Shown here: positions 36,742 to 44,701 of the stretch, one piece after another
How positions within the stretch are numbered: position 1 is the stretch's first letter
How the letters are laid out: each line of letters opens with the position of its first letter
Origin: Mesorhizobium sp. 113-3-3
GTDB lineage: Bacteria; Pseudomonadota; Alphaproteobacteria; Rhizobiales; Rhizobiaceae
Assembly: GCF_016756495.1 (NCBI RefSeq)
Contig: NZ_AP023243.1
Span: 434,001 to 498,000 of the forward strand
DNA length: 64,000 nt
Direction: 5' to 3'
The notes under the pieces: generated by a model
What the model saw: the letters and a program-made list of their open reading frames with translations, nothing else
What the model was told of the DNA's origin: nothing
The model's database searches: none
Translations under genes and position numbers: made by a program

Positions 36742-37500
36742 CTACTCGAACACGATCGCCTGCAGGGCGCCGCCATTGCGCTTCAGCCAGTCCTTGCAGC
36801 GGTCGGTGTCAGGGCAGAGTTTTTCGCACAGTTTCCAGAATTTCGGGCCGTGGTTCATCTCCTTGAGATGCGCGACCTCATGCGCCACGAGGTAGTTTAT
36901 CACAGGCTGCGGCGCCATCATGATGCGCCAGGAGAAGGAGAGATTGCCTTCCGAGGTGCAGGAGCCCCAGCGGCTGGAGGTGTCCTTGTAGCGGATCGCC
37001 TTGGCGCGCTTGCCGAGCGCCTCGGTGTGTTTGATCACCAGCTTCTCGATCTCTTTTTTGGCCTCGCGCTTCAAGAAGTCGGCGATGCGACGCGGCAGGT
37101 GCACACGGTCGCCATGGACGATCAGCAGCGGGCCGCGCTCGTCGCGCGATACCGTGACGGTGCCGCGCTTCGACGGTTCGTGGACGATGCGGTGCGGCAC
37201 GCCCCGGATCGGGATCTTGATGCCCGGCCGCACCTGCGGGCGCGTCGGCACCTTGGCCAGGCGCTGCTCCAGCCAGTCCTGATGGCGGTCGAGGAACCTG
37301 TCCACCTCGCCGCGGCGCAGGCCGGGCGGCACGGTGATGCGCAGGCCCTGGCCGCCGGAATCGATGCGCAGTGTCAAGCGCCGAGCCCGGGCGCTCTCGA
37401 CGATCTTGAGCGGCAGCGTGCGACCGGCGACACAATATTCGCGTTCCACGACTGGCGTGGCCTTGGGCTTCGTCAGATTGCGAAAGAATCCGATGGTCAT
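36742..37500 (-). CDS. YgjP-like zinc metalloprotease domain protein (M48/DUF45)
   Basis: 252 residues. The C-terminal domain has the zinc-protease motif HEVAHLKEMNHGPKFW (HExxH plus downstream His), preceded by SSRWGSCTSEGNLSFSW, the YgjP/WLM hallmark. The N-terminal half is basic and beta-rich. Probably a cytoplasmic peptidase of unknown substrate. Confidence 0.88.
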   Translation of the reverse strand: MTIGFFRNLTKPKATPVVEREYCVAGRTLPLKIVESARARRLTLRIDSGGQGLRITVPPGLRRGEVDRFLDRHQDWLEQRLAKVPTRPQVRPGIKIPIRGVPHRIVHEPSKRGTVTVSRDERGPLLIVHGDRVHLPRRIADFLKREAKKEIEKLVIKHTEALGKRAKAIRYKDTSSRWGSCTSEGNLSFSWRIMMAPQPVINYLVAHEVAHLKEMNHGPKFWKLCEKLCPDTDRCKDWLKRNGGALQAIVFE

Positions 37501-37546
37501 GGCGGGACGATACGCGATTCGAGAAAAACGACTAGAACAAAAAAGA

Positions 37547-37572
37547 AACGGCGCCGCTCGCGCGACGCCGTT
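37547..37572 (-). terminator. Rho-independent terminator of the DUF2852 gene
   Basis: AACGGCG (37547-37553) pairs with CGCCGTT (37566-37572); on the minus strand it is followed by TCTTTTTTGTTC. Confidence 0.88.
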
Positions 37573-37598
37573 CTCATACCTTGGCCTGTCGCTCGGCC

Positions 37599-38081
37599 TC
37601 AGTCGTCAAGCAGGTTCGAGCCCTTGCCGCGCTTGGTGGGCGTCGTGCCGGTGCTCGGATCGGTCTTGGCCGGCGCGGTTGACTTGTTGCGGTTCGCCAT
37701 GAAGCGATCGAACTCGTCCTGATCCTTGGCGCGACGCAATTCGCGGGCATAGTCGTCGAACTCGGTCAGCATGTCGTCGAGCTTGCGGCGTTCCTCGGCG
37801 AGGCGCTCAAGCTCCTTTTCGCGCCAGTCGTCGAAAGCGACGTTGCCGGTGCGGGCGGAGCCATTGCCCCAGCGCGCGGCCTTGTCGGAACCACGGCGGC
37901 AGCCGGCGAAGATGCCGTCGGTCGCGCGGTTGACGTCACGCTTGAAGCCGTCGAGCCGGTCGCCCCAGATGATGTAGGCGAGCATGGCGAAGCCGAGCGG
38001 CCAGAACACCATGAAGCCGATCACCATCAACGCGATGGTTGCCGGCGTCCAGGCCGGGCGGATCAATGCAGATGTGTTCAT
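37599..38081 (-). CDS. DUF2852 membrane protein
   Basis: 160 residues. One hydrophobic segment at about 15-40 (TIALMVIGFMVFWPLGFAMLAYIIW), then a basic and glutamate-rich coiled-coil region (about 90-140: WREKELERLAEERRKLDDML) and a Thr/Pro/Lys-rich tail. This is the DUF2852 pattern of Rhizobiales. Function unknown; single gene with its own terminator. Confidence 0.85.
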   Translation of the reverse strand: MNTSALIRPAWTPATIALMVIGFMVFWPLGFAMLAYIIWGDRLDGFKRDVNRATDGIFAGCRRGSDKAARWGNGSARTGNVAFDDWREKELERLAEERRKLDDMLTEFDDYARELRRAKDQDEFDRFMANRNKSTAPAKTDPSTGTTPTKRGKGSNLLDD

Positions 38082-38198
38082 TTTCTCCCATTCCTTCGGT
38101 TGGAGACAGCCAGAACCGGCTGCGTGGAATCGAAATGGGAAGGCAAAAACGGCGATTCAAGACAACATCCGCCAAAACCGGACAAAGGCCTGAAATGA

Positions 38199-39341
38199 TT
38201 ATCGCTTTTTGAGCCTGTCGAGGAAAAGCACGACCAGCCCGGCGATCAGCCCCCAGAATGCGGCGCCGACGCCGAACAAGGTCAACCCCGAAGCGGTGAC
38301 GACAAAGGTGACGGTGGCGGCCATACGGTCGCCCTCCTCCTTCAGCGCGATCGCCAGCGCGTTGGCGAGCGAGGCCATCAGCGCCAGGCCCGCCACCAGC
38401 ACGATCAGGCTCTGCGGCAGGACGGCGAAGATCGCCACCAGCGAAGCGCCGAAAATCGCGAAGACGAGATAGGCGAGCGCATAGAAGGGGCCGGTCTTCC
38501 AACGCTCTGCGGGGTCGGGATGGACGTCCGGCCCGGTGCAGATCGCCGCCGAGATCGCCGCCAGGTTGGTGGTCGAGCCGCCGAACGGCGCCGATAGCAG
38601 CGAGAAGAAGCCGGTGACGCCGATCAGCGGGCCGGGCTCCGGATGATAGCCGGCGGCGCGCAGCACTGCGAGACCCGACAGGTTCTGCGAAGCCATGGTG
38701 ACGAGATAGAGCGGCAGCGCCAGGCCGATCATCGCCTTGGCGGTGAAATCAGGCGCGATCAGCGTCAGCGTCGACAGTTCGGGTGTCGGCAAGCCGCCGA
38801 CACGGCCGGTGAGAAACGCGGCGAGACCGCCACCGACCAGTACCGCCAGCACCGACAGCGCCGGGTGGAACAGGCGGATCAAGAAGAAGGCCGCGATCAG
38901 CGGCAGGATCAGCCAGGGGTCGACAGGAATGGTCTTGACCGCATTGAGAGCGAAGGTGACGACGATGCCGGCGAGCATGCCTGAGGCGACCGAGGGCGGG
39001 ATTCTGGAGATCAGCTGCGTCAAAGGCCGGAACAGACCGGTGGCGACCAACAGGACGGCGGTGACGATGAAGGCGGCGACCGCCTCGCCGATCGAAAAGC
39101 CGCTCGATGCCGCGATCAGCGCCAGGCCTGGCGTCGACCATGCGGTGATGACGGGCATCTTCGTGCGCCAGGACAGCCACAGGCTCTCGATCGCCATGGC
39201 AAGGCAAATGGCCGTCACCCAGCTCGCCGTCTGAATTTGCGTCGCGCCGACCGCGTGGGCGGCGGCAATGACTATGGCCAGCGTGCCGCCGAAGCCGACG
39301 ATGGCCGCGACAAAGGCCGAGATCGGGATGGAAAGGCGCAT
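38199..39341 (-). CDS. BenE family benzoate/H+ symporter-like transporter
   Basis: 380 residues from the ATG at 39341 (MRLSIPISAF). About 11-12 hydrophobic segments; family signatures include TAWSTPGLALIAAS and FGGSTTNLAAISAAICTG. BenE proteins import benzoate with protons, but many homologues have unknown substrates and no aromatic catabolic genes are near. It starts two bases after the alpha/beta hydrolase gene, so the two are co-transcribed. Confidence 0.87.
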   Translation of the reverse strand: MRLSIPISAFVAAIVGFGGTLAIVIAAAHAVGATQIQTASWVTAICLAMAIESLWLSWRTKMPVITAWSTPGLALIAASSGFSIGEAVAAFIVTAVLLVATGLFRPLTQLISRIPPSVASGMLAGIVVTFALNAVKTIPVDPWLILPLIAAFFLIRLFHPALSVLAVLVGGGLAAFLTGRVGGLPTPELSTLTLIAPDFTAKAMIGLALPLYLVTMASQNLSGLAVLRAAGYHPEPGPLIGVTGFFSLLSAPFGGSTTNLAAISAAICTGPDVHPDPAERWKTGPFYALAYLVFAIFGASLVAIFAVLPQSLIVLVAGLALMASLANALAIALKEEGDRMAATVTFVVTASGLTLFGVGAAFWGLIAGLVVLFLDRLKKR

Positions 39342-39343
39342 CG

Positions 39344-40114
39344 TCACTTGCCCCGCCCGGCCATGTCGCCGACCGCGCGCACCAGCATGTCGAGATCCTG
39401 TGGTCGCGACAGGCGGTGGTCGCCGTCCGGGATCAGCGACAGCGTGACATCGTCGGCCGGCAGCAGGCTGACCAGCTTCAAGGCATGGCTCGACGGCACG
39501 TCCGGATCGGCCAGGCCCTGCAGGATGTGGACCGGGCAATGCGTGTCGATCGGACCGGTCATCACCCGGTTGGAGCGCCCGTCTTCGATCAGGGCGCGGG
39601 TATAGATGTAGGGCTCGGATGAATAATCGGAGGGCTCGGCGAAGAAACCCTTTTCGGCGAGGTCACGCTTTTGCCCGGCGGTCAGCATCGGTTCGACCAG
39701 CTCAGAGGTAAAATCCGGCGCCGGCGCCAGCAGCACCAGGCCGACGACGTTTGCGTCGCCCGCCTTGCGCAATTCCTGCACCATGCGCAGCGCGATCCAG
39801 GCGCCCATCGACGAGCCGACCAGGATCTGATTGCCCCTGGCAAACTTCCGGAACACCGCAAGGCTTTGCGACAGCCACGTCGAAATCGTGCCGTCGGCAA
39901 AGGCGCCGCCGGATTCGCCATGGCCGGAATAGTCATGGCGCAGGAAGGCGCGGCCCTCTTTCGCCGCCCAGTCCGACAGGGTCTCGGCCTTGGTGCCAAG
40001 CATGTCCGACTTGTAGCCACCGAGCCAGACGACGCCTGGTGTCGAGCCCGCGCTATGGCGCACCGCGATGCGCGATCCATCGACATCGAGAAAGGTCGGG
40101 GGCGTGACGGTCAT
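39344..40114 (-). CDS. Alpha/beta hydrolase
   Basis: 256 residues from the ATG that follows GAGGAAA. Nucleophile elbow VGSSMGAWIAL (GxSxG), catalytic Asp probably in GLADPDVPSSHA and His in PDGDHRLSRPQ. No signal peptide. Resembles bacterial homologues of the ABHD10-type (mycophenolic acid acyl-glucuronide esterase) group; substrate unknown. First gene of a pair with the BenE transporter. Confidence 0.83.
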   Translation of the reverse strand: MTVTPPTFLDVDGSRIAVRHSAGSTPGVVWLGGYKSDMLGTKAETLSDWAAKEGRAFLRHDYSGHGESGGAFADGTISTWLSQSLAVFRKFARGNQILVGSSMGAWIALRMVQELRKAGDANVVGLVLLAPAPDFTSELVEPMLTAGQKRDLAEKGFFAEPSDYSSEPYIYTRALIEDGRSNRVMTGPIDTHCPVHILQGLADPDVPSSHALKLVSLLPADDVTLSLIPDGDHRLSRPQDLDMLVRAVGDMAGRGK

Positions 40115-40335
40115 GGCTTTTTCCTCAGGCCCCTCTTCTGGCTCGGGGTTCTTGTGGCACAGCCACAGGCGTGGCGAAAAGTGCTCGCGCTGTTTCTTTG
40201 TTTGGTGCAGGCGGTGATCAGGGTGATTTTCTATCAATGCTGTGCTATTGACTCCGCCCGCGCGCTCACCACATTGGCGCGTCCACGCATCAACACTGAC
40301 AAATCCTGAACGAAACGGCCAAGGAGACCACGACC

Positions 40336-40872
40336 ATTCGCAGACCTTTCAAAGCAGCGGCGCCGACCAAGGATGGGCCGCGCTCCAACCGTGACATCCG
40401 GGTTCCCCGGGTCCAGCTTATCGACGCCGAAGGCCAGAACCGCGGCGATGTTTCCATCAACGACGCATTGCTGCTCGCCGAAGAGGCCGGGCTCGATCTC
40501 GTTGAGATATCGCCCAATGCGGTACCGCCCGTCGTAAAGATCCTCGATCTCGGCAAGTTGAAATACGCCAACCAGAAGAAGGCGGCCGAGGCGCGCAAGA
40601 ATCAGAAGGTCATCGAGATCAAGGAGATCAAGATGCGCCCGAACATCGACAGCCATGACTACGAGACCAAGATGAAGGCGGTGCGCCGCTTCTTCGAGGA
40701 GGGCGACAAGGTCAAGCTGACATTGCGCTTCCGTGGCCGCGAGATGGCGCATATGGAACTCGGCATGCAGCTTCTGAACAAGGTGCGCGAGGAAGTGGCG
40801 ACCATTGCCAAGGTCGAGGCGGAGCCGAAGCTCGAAGGCCGCCAGATGATGATGGTGCTGGCGCCGCGCTAA
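40336..40872 (+). CDS. infC: Translation initiation factor IF-3, AUU start codon
   Basis: 178 residues when read from ATT at 40336, with AAGGAGA at 40321-40327 at ideal spacing. No ATG, GTG or TTG in frame gives the conserved N-terminus [17 protein letters not shown]; the next start would delete the N domain. The N domain ([19 protein letters not shown]) and C domain ([15 protein letters not shown]) are both complete. The rare AUU start is the classical basis of IF-3 autoregulation. A TTGACT at 40248 may be part of its promoter. Confidence 0.95.
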   Translation: MRRPFKAAAPTKDGPRSNRDIRVPRVQLIDAEGQNRGDVSINDALLLAEEAGLDLVEISPNAVPPVVKILDLGKLKYANQKKAAEARKNQKVIEIKEIKMRPNIDSHDYETKMKAVRRFFEEGDKVKLTLRFRGREMAHMELGMQLLNKVREEVATIAKVEAEPKLEGRQMMMVLAPR

Positions 40873-41020
40873 GGTGTGCTGAATATCAACACCGCCTGAG
40901 ATCACGATAAAGTCAGGCGTGCCCAGCGCTCCAAATCCGCCTGAATTGTCTTGCAGAGCGTCCCGGCGATCGGCGGGACGCCTGTTTCTCGGCTAAGCCG
41001 CGATCGCCGGCTTTGTTTTT

Positions 41021-41066
41021 ATGCCTGTCGTCCTCCCAAAACCGGACCCACTTTTGGGCGACATGC
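41021..41066. repeat. Palindromic intergenic repeat, family B, copy 2
   Basis: ATGCCTGTCGTCCTCCCAAA then ACCGGACCCACTTTTGGGCG and ACATGC; CCCAAAA pairs with TTTTGGG and the ends with each other. It lies between infC and the methyltransferase gene and overlaps the possible upstream starts of the latter. Confidence 0.82.
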
Positions 41067-41722
41067 AATTGGCTTTTCGACGATCGGACACCCCCTTGGA
41101 CAACGAAATCAAATACGGGCTGGGCAATTACCAGCAGATGCGTCGGCTGGTGCTTGCCGTGCTCGTGGTGGTGCTGTTTCTGGCGCTTCTGTTCGGACAA
41201 TCGACCTTCCCGCCCGATACGCCGGTGCATGAAACAATCGAGATGTTCGGCGTGCTCCTGATTTTCCTCGGCATCGTCGGGCGGCTTTGGGCGACGCTCT
41301 ATATAGGCGGGCGCAAATCCTCCGAAGTGGTGACGGGCGGGCCCTATTCGATCACCCGCAATCCGCTCTACGTGTTCTCTACCGTGGCCGCAGCCGGCGT
41401 CGGCGCGCAGATCGGCTCGTTCTCAGGCATCATCCTGTTCGCATTGCTGTGCGCGGGAGCCTTCCACATCGTCATCCTGCGCGAAGAGAAATTCCTCAAG
41501 GAAGCGCTTGGCGCGCCCTATCAGGCCTACCTGGACAAGGTGCCGCGCTTCTTCCCGAAGCTTTCCCTCTACCAGGAGGGCGACACGGGCAGCTTCAAGC
41601 CGCGCCTGCTGTTGACCACGCTGCTCGACGGCCTGGTGTTCCTGGTCGCGCTGCCGGCCTTCGAACTGATCGACGGTGCCCAGCAGTCGGGCATGCTGCC
41701 GGTGTGGTTCACGCTGCCCTGA
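41063..41722 (+). CDS. Isoprenylcysteine methyltransferase-like membrane protein
   Basis: 219 residues from ATG 41063; TTG 41096 or ATG 41138 are alternatives, because the far N-terminus overlaps repeat family B. Four to five membrane segments (LVLAVLVVVLFLALLF; MFGVLLIFLGIVGRLWA; GIILFALLCAGAFHIVIL; TTLLDGLVFLVALPAF). GGPYSITRNPLYV and REEKFLKEALG are the SAM-binding signatures of the ICMT/phospholipid methyltransferase superfamily. The substrate is unknown. It separates infC from rpmI-rplT, which are usually adjacent. Confidence 0.8.
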   Translation: MQLAFRRSDTPLDNEIKYGLGNYQQMRRLVLAVLVVVLFLALLFGQSTFPPDTPVHETIEMFGVLLIFLGIVGRLWATLYIGGRKSSEVVTGGPYSITRNPLYVFSTVAAAGVGAQIGSFSGIILFALLCAGAFHIVILREEKFLKEALGAPYQAYLDKVPRFFPKLSLYQEGDTGSFKPRLLLTTLLDGLVFLVALPAFELIDGAQQSGMLPVWFTLP

Positions 41723-41904
41723 GCGGGGACAGAGCGTCGCACGGCTTCGGGTGTTGCGTACAGGCCTGCTTTGACGTATAGGACCGCCGTTCAAGAAAAC
41801 CGCCCGGCAGGGCATGCCGTGGCGGTTTCATTTGCTTTTCGGGCTTTGGTCGGCCCGAAGCGAACAAGAAGCGCGATAGTGCGCCAACGAGACGGAGTAG
41901 CAAA

Positions 41905-42108
41905 ATGCCCAAGATGAAGACCAAATCGGCCGCCAAGAAGCGGTTCAAGATCACAGGTACGGGTAAAGTCCTGTCGGCTGCGGCCGGCAAGCGTCACGGC
42001 ATGATCAAGCGTTCCAACAAGTTCATTCGAAATGCCCGCGGCACGATGGTTCTGGCTGAACCGGATGGCAAGAAGGTCATCAAGAATTTTCTGCCGAACG
42101 GCCTCTAA
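41905..42108 (+). CDS. rpmI: 50S ribosomal protein L35
   Basis: 67 residues starting [15 protein letters not shown], very basic, full length. An in-frame ATG preceded by a GGAG. Sits directly before rplT in the normal order; both are likely regulated by L20 as in other bacteria, though no leader pseudoknot was traced here. Confidence 0.98.
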   Translation: MPKMKTKSAAKKRFKITGTGKVLSAAAGKRHGMIKRSNKFIRNARGTMVLAEPDGKKVIKNFLPNGL

Positions 42109-42146
42109 GGCATTCGGTCTGGACAGCGTTTTAAGGAGATCATGAC

Positions 42147-42548
42147 ATGGCACGCGTAAAGAGAGGCGTCACCTCGCACGCCAAGCACAAGAAGGTCCTG
42201 AAAGCCGCGAAAGGCTTCTACGGCCGTCGCAAGAACACCATCCGCATCGCCAAGCAGGCGGTGGAAAAGTCGCTGCAGTACGCTTACCGCGACCGCAAGA
42301 ATCGCAAGCGCTCCTTCCGCGCGCTGTGGATCCAGCGCATCAACGCGGCGACCCACGAGCATGGCCTGACCTATGGCCGCTTCATCGACGGCCTCAACAA
42401 GGCCGGCATCGAGATCGATCGCAAGATCCTGTCCGACATGGCCATCCATGAGCCGCAGGCTTTCGCCGCGCTCGTGGCCAAGGCCAAGGTCGCGCTCGAA
42501 TATCTGAAGAACACCACGCCGAACGCTTTTGAAAGCGCTGTCGCCTAA
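42147..42548 (+). CDS. rplT: 50S ribosomal protein L20
   Basis: 133 residues: [20 protein letters not shown]-terminal extension and the globular C-terminal domain ([21 protein letters not shown]). AAGGAG precedes the ATG. An assembly protein that binds 23S rRNA and autoregulates the infC-rpmI-rplT group. A strong terminator follows. Confidence 0.98.
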   Translation: MARVKRGVTSHAKHKKVLKAAKGFYGRRKNTIRIAKQAVEKSLQYAYRDRKNRKRSFRALWIQRINAATHEHGLTYGRFIDGLNKAGIEIDRKILSDMAIHEPQAFAALVAKAKVALEYLKNTTPNAFESAVA

Positions 42549-42588
42549 GACCAGCGCTTCCCAAGCATTCGCAATTCTGATTATGGGG

Positions 42589-42622
42589 AACCCGCGCTGG
42601 CACGGCTGGCGCGGGTTTTTCT
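42589..42622 (+). terminator. Rho-independent terminator after rplT
   Basis: AACCCGCGC (42589-42597) pairs with GCGCGGGTT (42609-42617), followed by TTTCTT. An ATG at 42624 touches the end of the T-run, so an mRNA starting upstream could not normally carry it. This helps place the pheS start further down. Confidence 0.92.
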
Positions 42623-42641
42623 TATGCCTGATATCAACTTG

Positions 42642-42658
42642 AACGTGACTCTCACGTT
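42642..42658. promoter_or_regulatory. Perfect 7-3-7 palindrome before pheS
   Basis: AACGTGA (42642-42648), CTC, TCACGTT (42652-42658), 32 bases before the chosen pheS start. It could be an operator or a leader hairpin. TTGAAC overlaps its left arm and could be a -35 element. Confidence 0.45.
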
Positions 42659-42689
42659 AGCGCAGATTTCCAACGTAGCGAGTTTGACC

Positions 42690-43787
42690 GTGAACGACGC
42701 AACCACCGGCCTGGATACGCTCGAAAATTCCCTGCTGGCCGACATCGCATCGGCCGCCGACGAGCCGGCCATCGAGGCCGTGCGCATCGCTGCCTTCGGC
42801 AAGAAGGGCACTGTGTCCGAGATGCTGAAGACGCTTGGCGGCATGACCGCCGAGGAGCGCCAGCTCAAGGGCCCGGTCATCAACGGCCTCAAGAACCGCG
42901 TCACCGAGGCGCTGACGGCCCGCAAGGCCGAGTTGAAGGACGTGGCGATCGCAGCACGTCTGGCCGCGGAAAAAGTCGACGTGACGCTGCCGGTGCGGCA
43001 GTCGCCGGCCGAGCGCGGCCGCATCCATCCGATCAGCCAGGTGATCGACGAGATCGCGGCGATCTTCGGCGATCTCGGCTTCGCCATCGCCGAAGGTCCC
43101 GATATCGAGACCGACTATTACAATTTCACCGCGCTGAATTTCCCCGAGGGCCATCCGGCGCGCGAGATGCACGACACGTTCTTCTTCCAGCCGGACGAGA
43201 AGGGCGAGCGCAAGCTGTTGCGCACGCATACCTCGCCCGTGCAGATCCGCACCATGGAGAAGCAGAAGCCGCCGATCCGCATCGTCATTCCGGGCAAGAC
43301 CTACCGCCAGGATTCGGACGCCACCCACTCGCCGATGTTCCATCAGGTCGAGGGTCTGGTGATCGACAAGACGGCCAACGTCGCCAACATGAAGTGGGTG
43401 CTGGAAGAATTCTGCAAGGCGTTCTTCGAAGTGCCGTCGGTCAAGATGCGGTTCCGCCCGTCCTTCTTCCCGTTCACCGAGCCAAGCCTCGAGGTCGACA
43501 TCCAGTGCGACCGCTCGCGGCCCGGCGAAGTGCGCTTCGGCGAAGGCTCCGACTGGATGGAGATCCTCGGCTGCGGCATGGTGCATCCCAACGTGCTGCG
43601 CGCCGGCGGGCTCGATCCCGACGAGTATCAGGGCTTTGCCTGGGGCATGGGCATCGACCGCATCGCCATGCTGAAATACGGCATGCCGGACCTGCGCGCC
43701 TTCTTCGACGCCGATGTGCGGTGGCTGTCGCATTACGGTTTCCGGCCGCTCGACATGCCGACGCTGTTCGGAGGTTTGAGCGCGTGA
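42690..43787 (+). CDS. pheS: Phenylalanyl-tRNA synthetase alpha subunit
   Basis: 365 residues from GTG 42690, which aligns with the usual N-terminus ([15 protein letters not shown]); an ATG at 42624 would add 22 atypical residues and lies on a terminator. Class II motifs: [22 protein letters not shown] (motif 2 region), and GWGMGIDR-type end ([16 protein letters not shown], motif 3). Its stop overlaps the start of an ASCH gene (GTGA), and its last 63 bases are duplicated downstream at 44220-44282. Confidence 0.95.
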   Translation: MNDATTGLDTLENSLLADIASAADEPAIEAVRIAAFGKKGTVSEMLKTLGGMTAEERQLKGPVINGLKNRVTEALTARKAELKDVAIAARLAAEKVDVTLPVRQSPAERGRIHPISQVIDEIAAIFGDLGFAIAEGPDIETDYYNFTALNFPEGHPAREMHDTFFFQPDEKGERKLLRTHTSPVQIRTMEKQKPPIRIVIPGKTYRQDSDATHSPMFHQVEGLVIDKTANVANMKWVLEEFCKAFFEVPSVKMRFRPSFFPFTEPSLEVDIQCDRSRPGEVRFGEGSDWMEILGCGMVHPNVLRAGGLDPDEYQGFAWGMGIDRIAMLKYGMPDLRAFFDADVRWLSHYGFRPLDMPTLFGGLSA

Positions 43788-44206
43788 GCGTCGCTGCCGA
43801 TCCCTATGCGGACGCGGTGACCTTCCGCTTTGGCGACAGTCCGGAACTCGCCGACGAGTTGCTGGCGCTGGTGCTGTCGGGGCGCAAGACCGCGACCTGC
43901 GGTGCCCTGCGCGATTATGGCGGCGCCGAGCCGATGCCGGAGGTAGGTCGTCGCGATGTCGTGCTCGATGGCAGCGGCCGCCGCGCCGCGGTGATCGAGA
44001 CGGTCGAGGCGATTGTGCGGCGCTTTGACGAGGTCGACGCCGACTTTGCCCGAGACGAGGGCGAAGGCGATTTGAGCTTTGAATACTGGCGCGAGGCCCA
44101 TCGCGCCTATTTCGAGCGCAATGGCGGCTTTTCGCCTGAGATGAAACTGGTTTGCGAACGCTTCCGTCTGGTCGAAGTGTTCAGTCGAGAAGACGCGAAA
44201 GTATGA
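43784..44206 (+). CDS. ASCH domain protein
   Basis: 140 residues from GTG 43784, which overlaps the pheS stop. ASCH (PUA-like) fold: [19 protein letters not shown] at residues 27-45 with the RKT RNA-ligand loop, and the C-terminal [17 protein letters not shown]. Some ASCH proteins are N4-acetylcytidine amidohydrolases or RNA-binding proteins. It separates pheS from pheT together with the GFA gene, and is bracketed by the two copies of the pheS tail. Confidence 0.85.
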   Translation: MSVAADPYADAVTFRFGDSPELADELLALVLSGRKTATCGALRDYGGAEPMPEVGRRDVVLDGSGRRAAVIETVEAIVRRFDEVDADFARDEGEGDLSFEYWREAHRAYFERNGGFSPEMKLVCERFRLVEVFSREDAKV

Positions 44207-44210
44207 GACG

Positions 44211-44282
44211 ATGAACAAGCTGTCGCATTACCGCTTCCGGCCGCTCGACATGCCGACGCTGTTCGGCGGTCTGAACGCATGA
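44211..44282 (+). pseudogene. Duplicated 3' end of pheS, preserved as a 23-codon reading frame
   Basis: Bases 44220-44282 match 43725-43787 (the end of pheS) at 57 of 63 positions. The frame is intact: [20 protein letters not shown] then LNA and stop, against [20 protein letters not shown] in PheS. The stop codon overlaps the start of the GFA gene in the same way that the pheS stop overlaps the ASCH start. It is a remnant left by a duplication or insertion, and may now act as a translational coupling leader. Confidence 0.9.
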
Positions 44283-44701
44283 CAGCGCCCCACATTGGCG
44301 GTTGCCGCTGCGGCGCCGTGCGGTTCGAGGCCTCGGCCGAGCCGCATCACGTCAGTTATTGCCATTGCGGCGATTGCCGGCGGGCGAGCGGCGCGCCGGT
44401 ATCGGCCTTTGTCGGCTTCCTGGCCGGCAAGGTGGCATTCACCGGCAAGGCGCTGAAGATGTATGAGAACGGCCCGGTAACGCGCTCGTTTTGCGGCGTC
44501 TGCGGCTCGCCCATCGCCTATGTCGACGAGCGGCTGGAAGACGACATCTACTTCATGCTCGGCGCCATGGACGCGCCGGCCGATTTCAAGCCGACGCTGC
44601 ATGCCTACGTCAGTGAGCAGCTTCCCTTCCTGCATATGTCCGACGACTTGCCTAGACATCTGAAATCAAGCGTCAAAAGACCAGACGGAACAGTCCCATG
44701 A
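44279..44701 (+). CDS. GFA (glutathione-dependent formaldehyde-activating-like) family protein
   Basis: 140 residues, zinc-binding fold with ligands in [25 protein letters not shown] and FCGVCGSP. The family includes GFA and CENP-V-like proteins; the claimed formaldehyde-glutathione activity is disputed for many members. It starts inside the stop of the pheS-tail mini frame and ends four bases into pheT, so translation is coupled along the whole pheS-ASCH-GFA-pheT run. Confidence 0.88.
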   Translation: MTAPHIGGCRCGAVRFEASAEPHHVSYCHCGDCRRASGAPVSAFVGFLAGKVAFTGKALKMYENGPVTRSFCGVCGSPIAYVDERLEDDIYFMLGAMDAPADFKPTLHAYVSEQLPFLHMSDDLPRHLKSSVKRPDGTVP

